The position numbers and the translations under genes are program-made. A DNA stretch of 64,000 nucleotides, from the NCBI GenBank assembly GCA_036873135.1, contig JAPTYO010000054.1, forward strand, positions 180,291 to 244,290, read 5' to 3'. Of the stretch, positions 22,966-35,825 are shown in pieces (within the stretch, counting starts at the first letter, position 1; the number at the start of each line of letters is the position of its first letter). The stretch comes from Clarkia xantiana subsp. parviflora (Eukaryota > Streptophyta > Magnoliopsida > Myrtales > Onagraceae). Below the pieces are notes generated by a model that made no database searches, was not told where the DNA came from, and worked only from the letters and a program-made list of their open reading frames with translations.

Positions 22966-24980
22966 ACAACACCATGAAATACAATCGAGACTAAACATGA
23001 TATTCGGGTCTTCAGAATGTCGAAGGTTATTACAAGCAGTAAACAGAGACAAAATACTACAAAGAGTTGAAACCAATCATTTAACAAAAGAATTAAGTCA
23101 AGTGTTGATAGAAGCGATCGCGCATTTGACCAAAGGGTATCCAGTATAGGTAGAGATCATAAAGAAGCGACAGTACTTTGTCTGATCATTTGTGGTTCCA
23201 ACGGAAACAACTTGACCATATCAAGAAAAAGACATGTCAGTCCTGTATACGCGTGCCAAATGGAAGACCCGTTCACAATGAGTGAAAGCTGTAGTAGCGG
23301 TGGTGGAATGAAATGTAGAAAAAGCTGTCAATATAGGGGCGAACTTGTACCAAAAGCCAAACACATGGGACTACAGTAGAGAGGCGGGGCAGTTAAGGGT
23401 CCTTCGTTGGTATACTTGACCAAGGGCAAGTGTACCAGTGCATCTCGGTCGGAGGAACATTCTCAAGAGACTGGCGCTCGTCGGAAATGCCGAAGGGAAC
23501 CCTAGCTTCTCAAAGAGAAGAGGTTTACAGGGTCTAGCTCCAGATAAGTCGAAGCTAGCACTAGGAAAGAACAATGAGTGTGGTGGTGTGATTGTCCAAA
23601 GTACCGGAGATCCGTGGGTAAAGCTAAACCAACTGGGTAATGAAGATAGAAATGTGATGAAGTTGATGGTGGGACAAAAAGTGCTGCAGGAGGAGATGAT
23701 GGAGTAGTTGAAAAAATGTACTGCGACAAAATAAAAGTAACAACTTTAAGTTTGAATTATGAACACAGTCATCACCAAAATACAGGTCACGATCTTCTAG
23801 CCAACAAAATATGATTACTGAGTTGTCGGTAAAATAGCAGAAATCGGTGCGCATATCAAAACCCATATACCGCAGAACATAGAGCATAGACCAAACTTTT
23901 TCAGGCACAAACGATTGATGCACTTGAGAACCAGTAAAGCAAGGGAAGGTCGGGAACATGGTTCTAGCTTTGAGATGGAGCAAAGAAGCCTCATGGTTGA
24001 GTATGTTTATGCACGGTACTAAAAACTCTTCAAGATCACCAACCTTTGTTGCTAGTATCCCTATTTACTTCCTCAACGTAACATTATCTAGTAATAGCAA
24101 TTTACCACCTAGGTATCTCCCCGATCCCCAAGCACGCCTTTGTTGACTTCGAACAGAAAAAATTGACCAGCAAGCAATCCCTGGTTGTGTGGAACCTGAT
24201 CAGGACCTCTCGAGCCCAGTCACAGTTGGGATGGTATTTTCTATTGGGCGTGCTAGAGTAGAGGTTCTGGCAGTGGCCAAAGCACGGCTCGGTAATGAAG
24301 AAATTTTGGACATCGTTGTTATGCATTTTCCTCTGTTCAAAATCTCTGCACAAAGATAAGCCAGAGAAGAAGCGACACAGTTTGAGAGAGATGACGAACG
24401 ACTGCCTGAAACAGCTTCGACCAGTGTCTTCGACTTTTGCTTTCGACTGTGAAGGAGGCGCCTACAAGTAGTAGACCGTAACCATGGATATTGGTGAATG
24501 GTTTGAGCGTGATTGTCCATGACGACGAACGTAGAGATTGTGGTGAAGCTCGGCGACAGCTTGGGAGAATGTAAGGTATTGACTGTGGCTTTTTTACGGC
24601 ATGAGCGGCGACGGATCCACCGGAAGCTTTGGATGAGGCCAGACTTGCGTCTATCATGGCTAAGGACTCCGGTAGACCTAGTGGTCGTAAAGATGAATAG
24701 ACCTTTGGGAGGGGAAGTTGGGTCCTGTGTAGGTGCATATCTTAACGAAGACAACGGGGGGAACCCCTGTGGTGGGAACCCTGGCGGGGAAAAACTGGAG
24801 GCGGTCGAGGCGGTTCGCAGTGGACAGGGGAGCTCATGAAGTTGACCTCACGAGGTGGTCCGAAGCAGACTGATCCGGAGTGGCTGAAAATCACGTTGTT
24901 CGAGGGCGTTCCTTGATGGAGATCCAGTGGTCTGTCGAAGTGAGGAAAAGTTTGGCCTCGGAAGTGGTCCCTACTGTGGT
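22966..24980. other. Degenerate region, probably old retrotransposon and gene debris
   Basis: No intact gene. On the minus strand near 23770-23890 a protein-like stretch reads PEKVWSMLYVLRYMGFDMRT and DRDLYFGDD, faintly like F-box-associated/DUF295 proteins. On the plus strand near 24870-24975 a broken frame (EWLKITLFEG, then DGDPVVCRSEEKF in another frame) faintly resembles the N-terminal part of gypsy gag (…LPVFEGxDPxGW…AEKFF). Both calls are weak. The gypsy element that starts at 24981 is inserted into this debris. Confidence 0.3.
24976..24980 (+). repeat. Candidate TSD of gypsy element, left copy (GTGGT)
   Basis: GTGGT abuts the LTR end; GCGGT abuts the far end at 38433-38437. Four of five bases match. 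Confidence 0.5.
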
Positions 24981-25707
24981 TGTTGGATTCTTTCCTAGTG
25001 ATCCTAGTAGTGACGAAGAACGCCTCAGGTCGCTCACTCTTCGGGTCTTCGCACGTGTCGGGCTCGTGCACCTCCGTATACCTGCAAGAGGGGCAGTATC
25101 GCACACCACGTAGGGGGGTGGAGTGCGATGAACCCTCTCTGAAGCTTAAATCAAGTATTTTAGAGAGAGAAAGTAAGAGAGAGGGTAGAGCTTCCGCTGT
25201 CAACTTAGTTCGAAATGAATGATCAAGGCTCCTATTTATAGGAAACCTTGGAATCAAACCGGGTTTTGAACGGTCCGACGTCGTTTCAATGCAAAATATG
25301 AACCGAGCGTAGACGGGAATAAAGCTGACATCTGGAGGGTTTGCACGTGCAGTGTTTACGTAGAGGTTTACATGTCAATAATAAGAGGAATCTGGACCGT
25401 CCCGCGGTATCGCACAGATCCCGGGAGGTCCGGGATGATGGGACAATCTGGAGGATCGGATTGTCCCACAATCCGGGCCCGGTCCGGATTGTCCTGCAAT
25501 TCGGGCCCGGTCCAGATTGTCCTGCAATCCGGACCGGCTCCGGATTGTAATGACAATCCGGACGCGACACAAGTCCGGGGCGCGTATGCGCGTACCCCAG
25601 ACCTTTTAGTACCCGTGGGTGAATAATTCAAAACCGTTCAGTGGGTTTGACGTGTATACGAAGTCCGAATAATATAAAACGAACCTGAATCAGACGTATA
25701 CCCATCA
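24981..25707 (-). repeat. 3' LTR of gypsy element
   Basis: The LTR is 727 bp, with TG…CA ends on the minus strand. It contains about three copies of a GC-rich hairpin repeat (CCGGATTG – 5-nt loop – CAATCCGG type) at about 25440-25560. The minus-strand sequence just outside its start is the PPT. A TATTTATAGG-like core (near 25235, plus-strand numbering) is shared by all LTR copies. Confidence 0.9.
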
Positions 25708-27490
25708 TTTTCCCCTGAGTCAAGTGGTGGCATGACCCCGTCTTGACTCTATTTTCGATAGAGTATACGTTCGATTTAAGTTCGGATGTTACCTCGTGAT
25801 TGACTTTTTATCCGTCGGCGCGTGGACCTTATTATGACGTATCCCTCCTTGGACTTGTACGGGAGTGATTATATCTGTCGACATGATTAGTGTAACAAGC
25901 ATACATATATGACCTATACGTATATGTCAATCCTTGTCCGTGTTTGCGATCATGGATATGAATGCTGACACATATATGATTATGACGTGCATGTGTACGA
26001 GAGTCGGCATACAATACGTAATGTTATGAAACTAAATCATATAAGTACGGACATGTATATATGCGATAATATGGATAAGAGTATATGCATGTCGGGGTTG
26101 TAATTGCAAACACGTGACATGGACATGTAAACATGTGTGTGTTGATGTATGCGTGTATGCATGAATATGTGAACATGCATAGGTGTTAGGAATTCCTTTC
26201 AAAGGAGATAGAAAAAATATGGAAGGGGAAAGATGTTACCCATAGGTGTATATAAATGAGTGAATTCAAATAATTCCACACTTTGTCTTCTCCTTTTTTA
26301 GAATTGTCTTCCCACTTTCTTAGAAAGTAAGTGCCTTAGCACTCAAACCACTCACCCACCCACACCCATTCCACCACCGGCCAACCACCACTCACCGGAA
26401 GACCCAGCTCGTGGCGGCGAGTCCAGCGGCAGCCAGGGCGGCGGACGGCGGCAGCATCATCGGACGACGGGCGGAGCTTCGGACGGCACTCCGACGACGA
26501 TCTTGGGTATGTAACCTTATTTTTTGAGGTGATTCGGTTTTTTGGAGTTTATTAGAACCATTTCCAGGTATGCCAATGTCTTTACTTGCATCAATTTGGT
26601 TAATCTTTGCCTTGATTTTGAACTTGATCATCCATGTCCACCAAGTGTTTGATGAAATGCCTAGGATGTTAAGTATACCAAAAAAGAGCATAAAAATGGT
26701 TAAGTGTTTTACCACTTGTATGTATAGAGTAGGAGTGATACTTCCCTATTGGTTGCCGTCTTTGATTGCCCAAGGAATTGTTGTGACATGTATGTCCCAT
26801 AGGGGATGTATGTATGTATGTATGTATGTATGTATGTATCCATATCCTACACATGTTAGATAAGCATATGCATATAGGTGTTAGTACTATGAGTATATTA
26901 GCACTTGTTACCTTGGGGGATTTGCCTTAGGCCACGTAGGTGAGCATAGATGCATGTAAGCATTCGTAGATACACACGAGCATGTGTAAGTGCATGTATG
27001 CACATGTTGGTACTCATAGGTACATGTAAGTGCATGTATGCACATATAGTTGCACATAGGCACGTAGAGTGGTGCATCATCACAAACTAGTGTATGCAAA
27101 CACATATAGTTGAGCACGGGTGTACGTAGATACTCGCGGATACGTAGGCGTGCATAGGCATGCGTAGGCGTGCGTACGCACATGTAAATCATATAAGTGT
27201 TGGGACGAGACCCTTACTAACATAGAGTTGCCCCCGTATAGAGGATGTTCGCTATGTAGTAGTTGAACACTTTATAGATTTGTGAGCATGATGTTGCCCC
27301 CGAGCGGGGGGCGTTCGTTGCATAGTAGTTGTTAACACCTTGGGTGTACGCGTATGTATTGAACGGGTTGTAGTTGTATCCTTGTAGGAGTTGTGTTGTG
27401 AGAAGCTGGGGTGTCCATCCTTATGATTACCTTCTCGACTTGCTGGCTTTGTGAACATGAGTAAGTCTCATATTCCTACCCCTTCTGTTA
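25708..27490. other. Non-coding part of gypsy element, upstream region of the plus-strand ORF
   Basis: Contains the PPT, then AT-rich sequence. On the plus strand a promoter-like stretch follows (TATATAAATG near 26250), a CT/CA-rich leader (CACTCACCCACCCACACCC), and a possible donor TTGG/GTATGT at 26506. A (GTAT)n microsatellite (about 26812-26840) and a long run of CATGTA/GTAGG-rich imperfect repeats (26920-27190) occupy the putative intron, with a pyrimidine-rich acceptor CCTACCCCTTCTGTTAG ending 27490. No sense-strand coding sequence. Confidence 0.45.
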
Positions 27491-30400
27491 GATTCAGATT
27501 CTGTTTCCGAGTCGGAGTCTTCGGAGTTTACGGATTCTTCCGAACCGGAAACTATGAACGATATACCTTCTTCCTCCGAGCTGGAGCCTCGCGTGGAGTC
27601 AGGGGATTTGGTGCAAACCTTTGCGGGTAACAAATTGGATCGTGATGAGTATCAGCGCCTCGTCGTTAGTTCTGGGCTTTGTCCTTTGGGAGAGGCATTT
27701 TTCCCGTTTGATATTATCCCTGATGCTAGTCCGGAAATTAGGCATGTAAACGGGTCACGACCCGTGACCCGCAGATCACGGACAACCCGACCCGTGATTG
27801 ACCCAGGGGTCACCACGGGTCAGGGTTATAACCCGTACCCGGGTCAACGGGTTGACCCATGACCCGGGTCAAACATGCAAATTGCAATGCACAGCTGAGT
27901 GACTCAAGTTTCTGTCCATCTATGTATTTATATATATTTTGACGTCCTGCATAAATATGAAAGCCTGAGTCTGATCTGAGACTGAGAGTTGTGTTGTGCA
28001 CTATATGTCAACCATATTATATATGTCAACTTACAATATATTGAGGATGTAGCACGCCGCACAACAGGTCTGAGTGCATCCAAGAACCAAGATCTAATCA
28101 AACTCCAAATGGACAAAAACCAAATCCAAGCATCCATATCCCAAATTTCAAGCAAGCATCCAACCAAATTCTAACAACAGCTTATATGTCACAGGAGAGA
28201 TGGTTGCACACGGTGTCAGTCGATATTTTTTGTTTTAGAGGACCATTAGGAACGAGATCGGTAATAAAGTTGATGGGACCAACTAGTAAAGAGAAGTGTT
28301 TTTAGAAACAGCTCAAGTTTGAATTCCGGTGAATACGTATTCTTGGAGATAGTTTTAATATTAATGCTTCCGGCTTGAAATTGTGAAAACAATTTTATAT
28401 ATTAAAAAAAAACAACACCAGTAATATGCATATTTATTCTATACTTTGAATATAATTTAACTTGAATTAATTTATATGTAAAAAAAAAATATTAATTATA
28501 AATGTTTGATTGAATAGTTTTAATTAAAGAACGAAACGTTGCATTGCATTACTAGTTGCTAGGATGAGATGGTGGTGGTGTGTCATTGTCTATGTGAAGT
28601 TTGTGAACTAGCTAGGTGTCGTGCAACCGTGAAAAGAAGCTTATATCTCAGCTTATAATCAGTTTATATCTCAGCTTATATGCGTGCCTAGGGTTAGGAA
28701 TTTTTTAGGAAAAAAAAAACCGATTTAAAACGGGTTAGGGCCGGGTACGGATCCTAACTATAAACCCGTACCCGGCCCGTTAGCATGATTAAGAGAACCC
28801 GTACCCAACCCGTGAACGAGTTATTTGCGGGTCACAGGTAAAATTGACAAGCCTACCGGGAATGCCCACTGTGCCTCCGGATAATTTGTCGGCTATTTAC
28901 GCCTCCCCGATTCGAATGGGACTGCGCTTCCCATATTGTTCGGACCTGCGAAAGTTGTGTTGTTATTATAGGATTTCTCCTCTTGATCTTGCCCCTGCTG
29001 CGATACGGTACTGGGTTTGCTTCCGAGTACTATGCCATCAACAGTCCTGGAGTTACTCGACCTTACTTTTTCTATGCTTCTTCCAGCTCCAGCGTCCGGA
29101 TGCGTCTGGGTGCGTCCGGATGCTTCTATTTCTATCCGCTGGCCTTTGATGAGGGGGAAGGAGTTTGCAGATCTTGGATTGGGCGAAGTGAAGTGGGATA
29201 GCACCCTTCGCTTTGTTACTGCTGTCGACCGATTGTAGAGTCATTGGAAGAAACATTATTTCTTTACTGACGATCCCGGGATGACTTGGCGTATTATTCG
29301 GATTACAAAACCTGATCCCGTGCCGGCTTTTCGTGAATTCTCCGAGTCTGACAAAGCAACGATGAAGAAGGTGTATCGGGTGCACAAGGCGCGTGCATAC
29401 ACGACCTTATCTTGTGTGAATGAGCGAGATTTGCGCAGGGCTGGGATTTGCACTCCTCCTTCGGGAGTTACTTCGGTATGTTATGAACCTTTATAACTTC
29501 CTTGTGTTGTGATGTAGGCTGGTGTCATGGAAAAACTTCCCGCTTGCAGGCGGGCTCTCAGGGTGGTGCTGCTCCTGCTGCACGAAGCAGTCGCACGGAT
29601 GTGTCTGCTGTTCTCCAGGGCATGAAGCCTGGACGTGGTAAATGGAGTGCGGGTAAGTTGTATATTTGCGAGGTTGCTTTACTTGTCTGTGTTCAATGCA
29701 TTTGTTTTTATCTTTCTTTTTTCTTGTTTGTAGGTCGATCCCCACTCGTGGCGGAACGAGTTGTCACGGCTGTCGACACTCCGCCTCGAGCCAAGGCGAA
29801 ACTTCCCGACTCCAAGGTGCGGCCCTCGAGCGATCCTAAGCGCCCCAAGTCTGGCAGTGGCGAGGCTTCGAGAACTCCTCTTAGCAAGGGGAAGGAATTG
29901 AGGCCCGCATGCCTGCCGTACTCCTGATGTCTGCCCCCCGGTCGAGGGACCGAACTTCGAAGGAGGGGCCTCCCCGCACAGGTATATTGGTTGTTCTTGT
30001 ATTACTGATATACTTGGTGTATTTGGATCTTCTTGTTTGTCTTTGCATATGTTTATAGTTGTTCCGCCTGTTGCTGCCCTTACTCGGGCCGAGTTGGTTT
30101 GTCTTTCAAAGGACTTTGTTGTTGGAGATGAGTGGGTACCCTTCTCTGCTGGAGGACCTCGCTTTTCGAAGGAGGTTAGCTTGACCACTCCCGAGGTGGG
30201 AGTTCGTGTTTTTCAGCAGGTTATTCCTCCTGGGGATCGGAGGATTCGCCTGAGTGATCCTGAGGGTGCACAAGCATGTGCTGAGGGTGCACTGTCGTGC
30301 CTTGCTCCTGTGAGTATTTATTCTTACTTCTTCATGCCTTGTATGTATGATTGTCTTTGTTGCTACGACTTACTTGTGTTGCTCTTGTAGGTTGCCATTC

Positions 30401-30716
30401 AGATGGCCAACCTCTCCTCATTTGTGATTGAACTCGCAAAGGAGAAGAAGACATTTATGGAGAAGTGTGACATTGCATGTCTCAAGGCTGAGGGTGCTAA
30501 GGAGAAGGCGCGCATCTTGGGTATGAAGGTTGTTGACCTAGAGGCGGAGAGTTCCGTTTGTCAGGCTCGAATAGTGGCGCTCGAGTCTGATATTGCTGCC
30601 ATTCAGGCGAAGGCCGTTGCAGATAGCGTGGATCATGATCTCGCCTTGCGGGCCATGAAGGAGAAGTCCCTTGCGGACGGTAAGGTTATGGGTGATGCGG
30701 AGTACAAGGCTTCAAA
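27491..30716 (+). pseudogene. Intron-containing extra ORF of the gypsy element (gypsy-type transposon/Transposase_28-like), 5' part
   Basis: A plus-strand, multi-exon frame. It starts with an acidic Ser/Glu-rich segment (SVSESESSEFTDSSEPET) and MNDIPSSSELEPRVE, then GLCPLGEAFFPFDII, and is interrupted at 27739 by a hAT element. It resumes at 28864 (PPDNLSAIYASPIRMGLRFP…YYRISPLDLAP), a region typical of the plant 'putative gypsy type transposon' family, then SHWKKHYFFTDDPGMTWR and KATMKKVYRVHKARAY. Three well-formed introns of about 80 nt follow: 29653-29733, 29982-30058 and 30310-30390. The last exon is a charged coiled coil (ELAKEKKTFMEKCDIACLKA … RIVALESDIAAIQAK). It breaks off at 30716, where RT text begins. 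A frameshift near 29130 and a TAG at 29236-29238 also break it. Its continuation appears on the opposite strand at 36159-35826. Function unknown. Confidence 0.7.
27739..28855. mobile_element. hAT-like non-autonomous element inside the extra ORF
   Basis: The left end TAGGCATGTAAAC pairs with the right end GTCAATTTT…-type terminus (…TTGACAAGCCTA). Outside lie CCGGAAAT (27731-27738) and CCGGGAAT (28856-28863), an 8-bp TSD with one mismatch. The ends are rich in GGGTC/GACCC blocks and the core is AT-rich without ORF, as in the 18242-18863 element, though the termini differ. On removal, the reading frame of the extra ORF is contiguous across the site. Confidence 0.72.
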
Positions 30717-33700
30717 AAACTACAAGCCAGGAATACGAGTTGTCGCACAAAAACTACGACCACTCGGGGGCAACAAGAAAGTAGTCGTACGAGAGGAAGT
30801 AGGAAAGCTTCTGGAAGCAGGATTCATAGAAGAGGCAAGGTTCCAAACATGGGTCGCAAACCCTGTATTGGTACCAAAGCCAAATGGCGACTTGAGAATG
30901 TGCATCGACTACAGAGATCTCAACAATACGTGTCCCAAAGACTCGTATCCTTTGCCAAGAATCGATCAATTGGTCGATGCCACAACAGGCCACGAATTGC
31001 TATCTATAATGTATGCATATTCATGGTATAATCAAATACCAATGTTCCCAGAGGACGCTCCGCACACTGCATTCTATGCGGACAACGACATTTACAACTA
31101 CAAAGTAATGTCGTTCGGCCTAATCAATGCGGGAGCAACATATCAAATGATGGTAAACACGATATTCGGCGACCTGATCGGGAAGACGATGGAGGCATAT
31201 GTCGACGACATGGTCGTAAAATCAATCAAGCGATACAACCATGCTGACGACCTCCGCGCAACATTCCAAAGGATGTGCGAATTCCAGGTCCGCCTGAACC
31301 CATCAAAATGTGCTTTTGGCGTAAGGTCCAGGAAAATACTAGGCTTTATGGTTAGCCAAAGGGGCATAGAGGAAAACCCAGAAAATGTTAGAGCAATTGA
31401 AGAAATGGCATCTCCTACAAAGCATAAGGAGGTGCAACACCTAAATGGCCGGCTAGCAGCTCTAAACAGGTTCCTGGCGAAAATCGGTGACAATGCACTC
31501 CCTTTCTTTGAAATCCTACGGGCTAACAAGAAGTTCGAGTGGACACCAGTTTGTGAAGAAGCCTTCCAGCAGTTAAAGCAGCACTTACGAACACTGCCAA
31601 CATTAGCAAAGCCGATACAAGGAGAGCCCCTCTACCTCTACAATATCAGTTAGCAACACTGCAGTCAGCTCAATACTTGTCAAGCAAAAAGGCAATACTC
31701 ACAGTGTATTACGTTAGCAAAACCTTGGCAAAGTATGAAGTGAACTATATGCCAATAGAGAAATACTTGTACACACTCATCATTGCTGCAAGGAAGTTAA
31801 GACCATACTTTCACGCGCATGAAGTCACAGTACTCACAGATCAACCACTGAAGCACATACTGGCAAAGCCGAACATGTGAGGAAAACTGACAAAGTGGTC
31901 ACTCGAGCTGAGCGAGTTCCGTATCCACTTCGCCCCACGAACTGCAGTCAAGGGACAGACCTTAGCAGACTTCATTGCAGAATTCACAGGGATCTCCCCT
32001 GAAGAAACAATCCAAGAAAACGCCACACAGGCTGCAGAGCCTGTTGAAGTATGAGAGATGTACACAGACGGGTCATCAAACTTAGGAGGATCGGGGGCAG
32101 GACTCCTCCTAATACCACCAGATGAATCCGAACCCTTGAGATATGCTCTAACTTTAGTGTTTAGATCAACAAACAACGAGGCGGAATATGATGATTTGAT
32201 AACAGGCCTACGAATTGCCAAAGGTGTTGGTGTCAAACACCTGAGGGTAAAGGCGACTCCTAATTGGTCGTCAACCAGGTAAAGGGCGACTACATGGAAA
32301 AATTCGAAAACATGCAGAAATACCTAAAACAAGCAAAGGAACTCATTGACAGCTTCGACACTTTCGACATAACGTCAGTCCCAAGGAACGAAAACCAAGA
32401 GGCGGACGCTCTAAGAAAATTCGTGCATGGCAATGAACAAGGCAAAGAGACACACTTCGTGGAACACAAAATATTGTCAGTCATTGACAAGTTCGAGATG
32501 TTAGCCATTGACACCGCGCAAACATGGATGACACCAATCCACGCATATCTCACAACAGGGACACTACCTGAAGACAAGACACAAGCAAACAAGATACAGA
32601 TGGTCGATGTGAACTATGCAATCATTGAAGGCCAACTGTACAAGAAATGTTTCTTAACTCCATACCTAAAGTGCATAGCACCACCAGAAATGCAAAAAGT
32701 GTTAAAGGAGTTACATGAAGGACAGACAGCCTGCAAAGCTTTGCATCTGGGTTACTATTGGCCTTCTACGAAAGCCGAAGCAACAAACATGGTAACAGAG
32801 TGCGACTCTTGTCAACAATACTCAAGAAGCATCACAGCTCCAGCGGCAGAACTGAGTCCAATTGCAAGTGCGTGGCCTTTCGCGCAATGGGGCATCGACC
32901 TGGTAGGCCCTCTCCCAAAATCTAAAGGGCAAACCAAATACATAGTGGTTGCAATCGACTACTTCTCCAAGTGGATAGAAGCCAAGGCCTTGGCAAGAAC
33001 AACGGATGTCCAAATCATCAATTTCATTCGAAACCACATAGTAGCCAGGTACGGCGTTCCGAGAATACTCATAAGCGGCAATGGTTCACAATTCAAAAGT
33101 GGTAGGCTAAAAACCTACTGCGAAACTCTAAACATAGAGCAACGCTTCGCGTCAGTGCATCATGCACAAACCAACGGTCAAGTGGAGTCAGCAAATAAGA
33201 TCGTCCTGGACGGTCTCAAGAAAAGAATCCACGCACTAAAAAGAGGATGGGCCGATGAACTCGGCAGTGTCCTATGGGCGGTACGCACAACACCTAAACG
33301 ATCAACCGGTGAAACACCATTCAGTATGGTGTATGGAACGGAAGCAGTGGCCCCGGTAGAGATAGCCGTCTCGTCATACCAGACAAGTCATTACGAAACC
33401 CAGGCAAGCGAAGAAGAAAGACTCCTAGACCTGGACTTAGCCGATGAAAAGTGTTGGAAATCATAGGAGATTCAAGAAAGAATGCGCTTAGCCACCTCAA
33501 GATACTACAACCAGAAGGTCAAAGGAAGACAATTCCATGTTGGTGAGATGGTGTGGAGAAAGAATGAATTCACACAACTTGACACAATCAACAAGCTATC
33601 ACCCAAATGGGAAGGTCCATACAAGATAACATCAGTACCATACACCAATGCATATCGCTTGGAGGATGCCGATGGCAACATATCCACAAACACATTCAGT

Positions 33701-33751
33701 GGTGGACACTTGAAAAAGTTCCACGCAGGAACACACCATCTACTTAACTAA
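30717..33751 (+). pseudogene. Gypsy (Tat) RT – RNase H – archaeal-type RNase H – integrase, in inverted orientation
   Basis: RT starts abruptly at YKPGIRVVAQKL and includes PNGDLRMCIDYRDLNNTCPK and the catalytic YVDDMVVKS. An RNase H-like segment follows (WTPVCEEAFQQLKQHL, frame break at 31653, then KYEVNYMPIEKYLYTLIIAA and HEVTVLTDQPL). The second, archaeal-type RNase H begins MYTDGSSNLGGSGAGLLL (32058), broken at 32282, and continues as EADALRKF. Integrase (about 32690-33751) has CDSCQ, WGIDLVGPLPKSKGQTKYIV, GQVESANK, and a C-terminal domain LSPKWEGPYKI. The second catalytic Asp is Gly (ISGNGSQF), and the zinc-binding region between HEG and GYYWP is shortened, losing a His. At least four stops or frameshifts. 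These are the replication and integration enzymes of the element, dead in this copy. Confidence 0.88.
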
Positions 33752-35825
33752 AGAGCTCTCGTATCAAGCTCTTTAGATCCATTTACCTTACACACTACTT
33801 GAAGGAGATGCAATACCTCCATATATTTGCAACCATATAAGTATTGCATAACTAATGAAGTTAATATATTTTCGTAGGTACATTACTCTCATACAATCCA
33901 CGCTCAGGAATAACACCAAGTAGTGGACTCTATGCATTAACCTTGCAACAACACTACAAGCCTAAACGCTCAATACAACATAAGAGGCTTATATAATACG
34001 CCACCAACATATCAATACTCGACATCAACAACGAGCTCGCAATACAATATCTTCCACGACATCTATTATGTCTACTCCATACAACTACATCCTGAATATT
34101 TTCATAAGGATTATCTACAAGTAACATGGCGCGACATCCCCGCTCGAGAGCAACCCCATGATTACAACACTCATTCCTTGGATTTTTTCAACCATAAGGT
34201 TCTCATCTATTAAGTGGCGCGACATCCTCTATACGAGGACAACCCCACACAATTACATGGCGCGACATCCTCTATACGAGGGCAACCCCATGACATCTTA
34301 CTGAGGAACGAGACACCCAGTATAGATATTACTAAACACTTGCATGGCGCGATATCCTCTATACGAGGGCAACCCTATGAAATCTTACTGAGGCACGAGA
34401 CACCCAGTATAGATTACTAAACATATACATGACACGACATCCTCTATAAGAAGGCAACCCCATGGGAACCTACTACTACCCACAAGTAGCGTTCATTATT
34501 ACGTACCAACACTCTGCGCCGGCAGGAGCGTAGACAACAATCGCCGTGATACTTAACGCAGCGAAAAACTCACCAAACATACAAGTCGAGTCTTGTAAAA
34601 CGTTATCTTGTCCGTGAACAAATAACGGAAATAAAACACTCCATTCAAGCAAGTAGTGTTTTGCCACAACGTCGCCTTGGAATGGCCCAAGATACAGAAA
34701 AAACTACAAGTTGTGCAATACAAACTTGTACAGCCCCCTGGAATAACCAGGATGAGGTGTAGTAGCATCGCAAGGTCAGTACAAGAACTAGCCAAAACGG
34801 GGGTACCCAAATAGCGGATCAAAACACATTCAAAAATGGGCAAGTCGTTTCTTGCTACAACGTCGCTTCGGAATGGTCCGAAAGACGGGATAAACTAAAA
34901 GGCGTATCACACGACCTTCGTCACGTCCCTTTGACTAACAAAGTGGAGCCATACTAGCGTCGCAAGGCAAGTAATTGGGTTAGCCAACAGAACGCCCTGC
35001 AACAACGCTACGCGGGGAGTTCCCAAATAACGGATGGAAAAACGCATCAAATTAACAAGTAGCGTCTTGTAACAACATCGCCTTAGAGTGGACTAAGAGA
35101 CGGTAAAAACTAAGGTTTCGCCTCGTCGGAACGACGCGCTCGCGTGTATACATGGGTCTTGTGCATTACTACTCATAAATGCCAAGTACCGGAAAAACGA
35201 CATTGTGCATTACTATCCATAAATGCCAAGGGTCACTCTAAGGACTTGCGCATTACTACTCACAAATGCCAAGTGCCGGGACATTCGCCTTACGCATTAC
35301 TACCCACAAATGCTAAGTGTCACTTTTAAGTCTTGCACATTACTACTCATGGAATATAGCAATCATACAATATATTTGTCCAATACACATGCATCTCGTC
35401 ATGCCTTGGTATACCCAAGCCCAAGAGGGGCGCACGATACAAGGACATATGTCTCCTAACAACAACTACAGATGCTACATCCAATAAGAGGACAAGTCTC
35501 AACTCTACTCTATAGTCCACACCACATGGACAATCATAAACATAAAGGTATGAAATATTACTACCATATCACCATGCATTACCATTCATGACAGGTCTCA
35601 TATGACAACGTCAAAGCATAGAAACATAAAGGGTTCAAAGGGATAACACCCTAACAAGCAACATCAACCCAAACATGGGGAGCCAAAACTATATACAAAG
35701 AGTTTTTGAAAACAAACACTCAACCTAACGCCACATCAGGAGCACCACCATCAACGGCATCTCCGCATGCCCCGGGAACATCCTCTCAAAACGTGGTACC
35801 CTCCACGATAATCGGATATCCAGCA
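33752..35825. repeat. Non-coding gypsy segment with two tandem-repeat families
   Basis: After the integrase stop no coding sequence is seen. At about 34120-34460, four to five imperfect copies of GCGACATCCTCTATACGAGG plus GCAACCCCATG occur in units of roughly 100 bp. At about 35150-35345, four copies of a roughly 55-bp unit contain GCATTACTACTCATAAATGC. Other related CGTCGC-containing blocks (AACGTCGC, AACATCGCC) recur at 34665, 34860 and 35070. In the inversion model this is the spacer between integrase and the antisense ORF. Confidence 0.6.

Noticed and set aside
24200..24840. Medium-length frames on both strands in front of the gypsy element
   Set aside because: They overlap each other, lack domains and are not flanked by splice sites; kept only as debris with a weak gag-like hint.
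25286..25631. Pro/Cys-rich frames in the left LTR and again in the right LTRs
   Set aside because: They are readings of the 28-bp hairpin repeats and appear on both strands at once.
26669..27192. Cys/Thr/His-rich minus-strand frames
   Set aside because: They arise from the GTAT microsatellite and CATGTA-rich imperfect repeats in the gypsy non-coding region.
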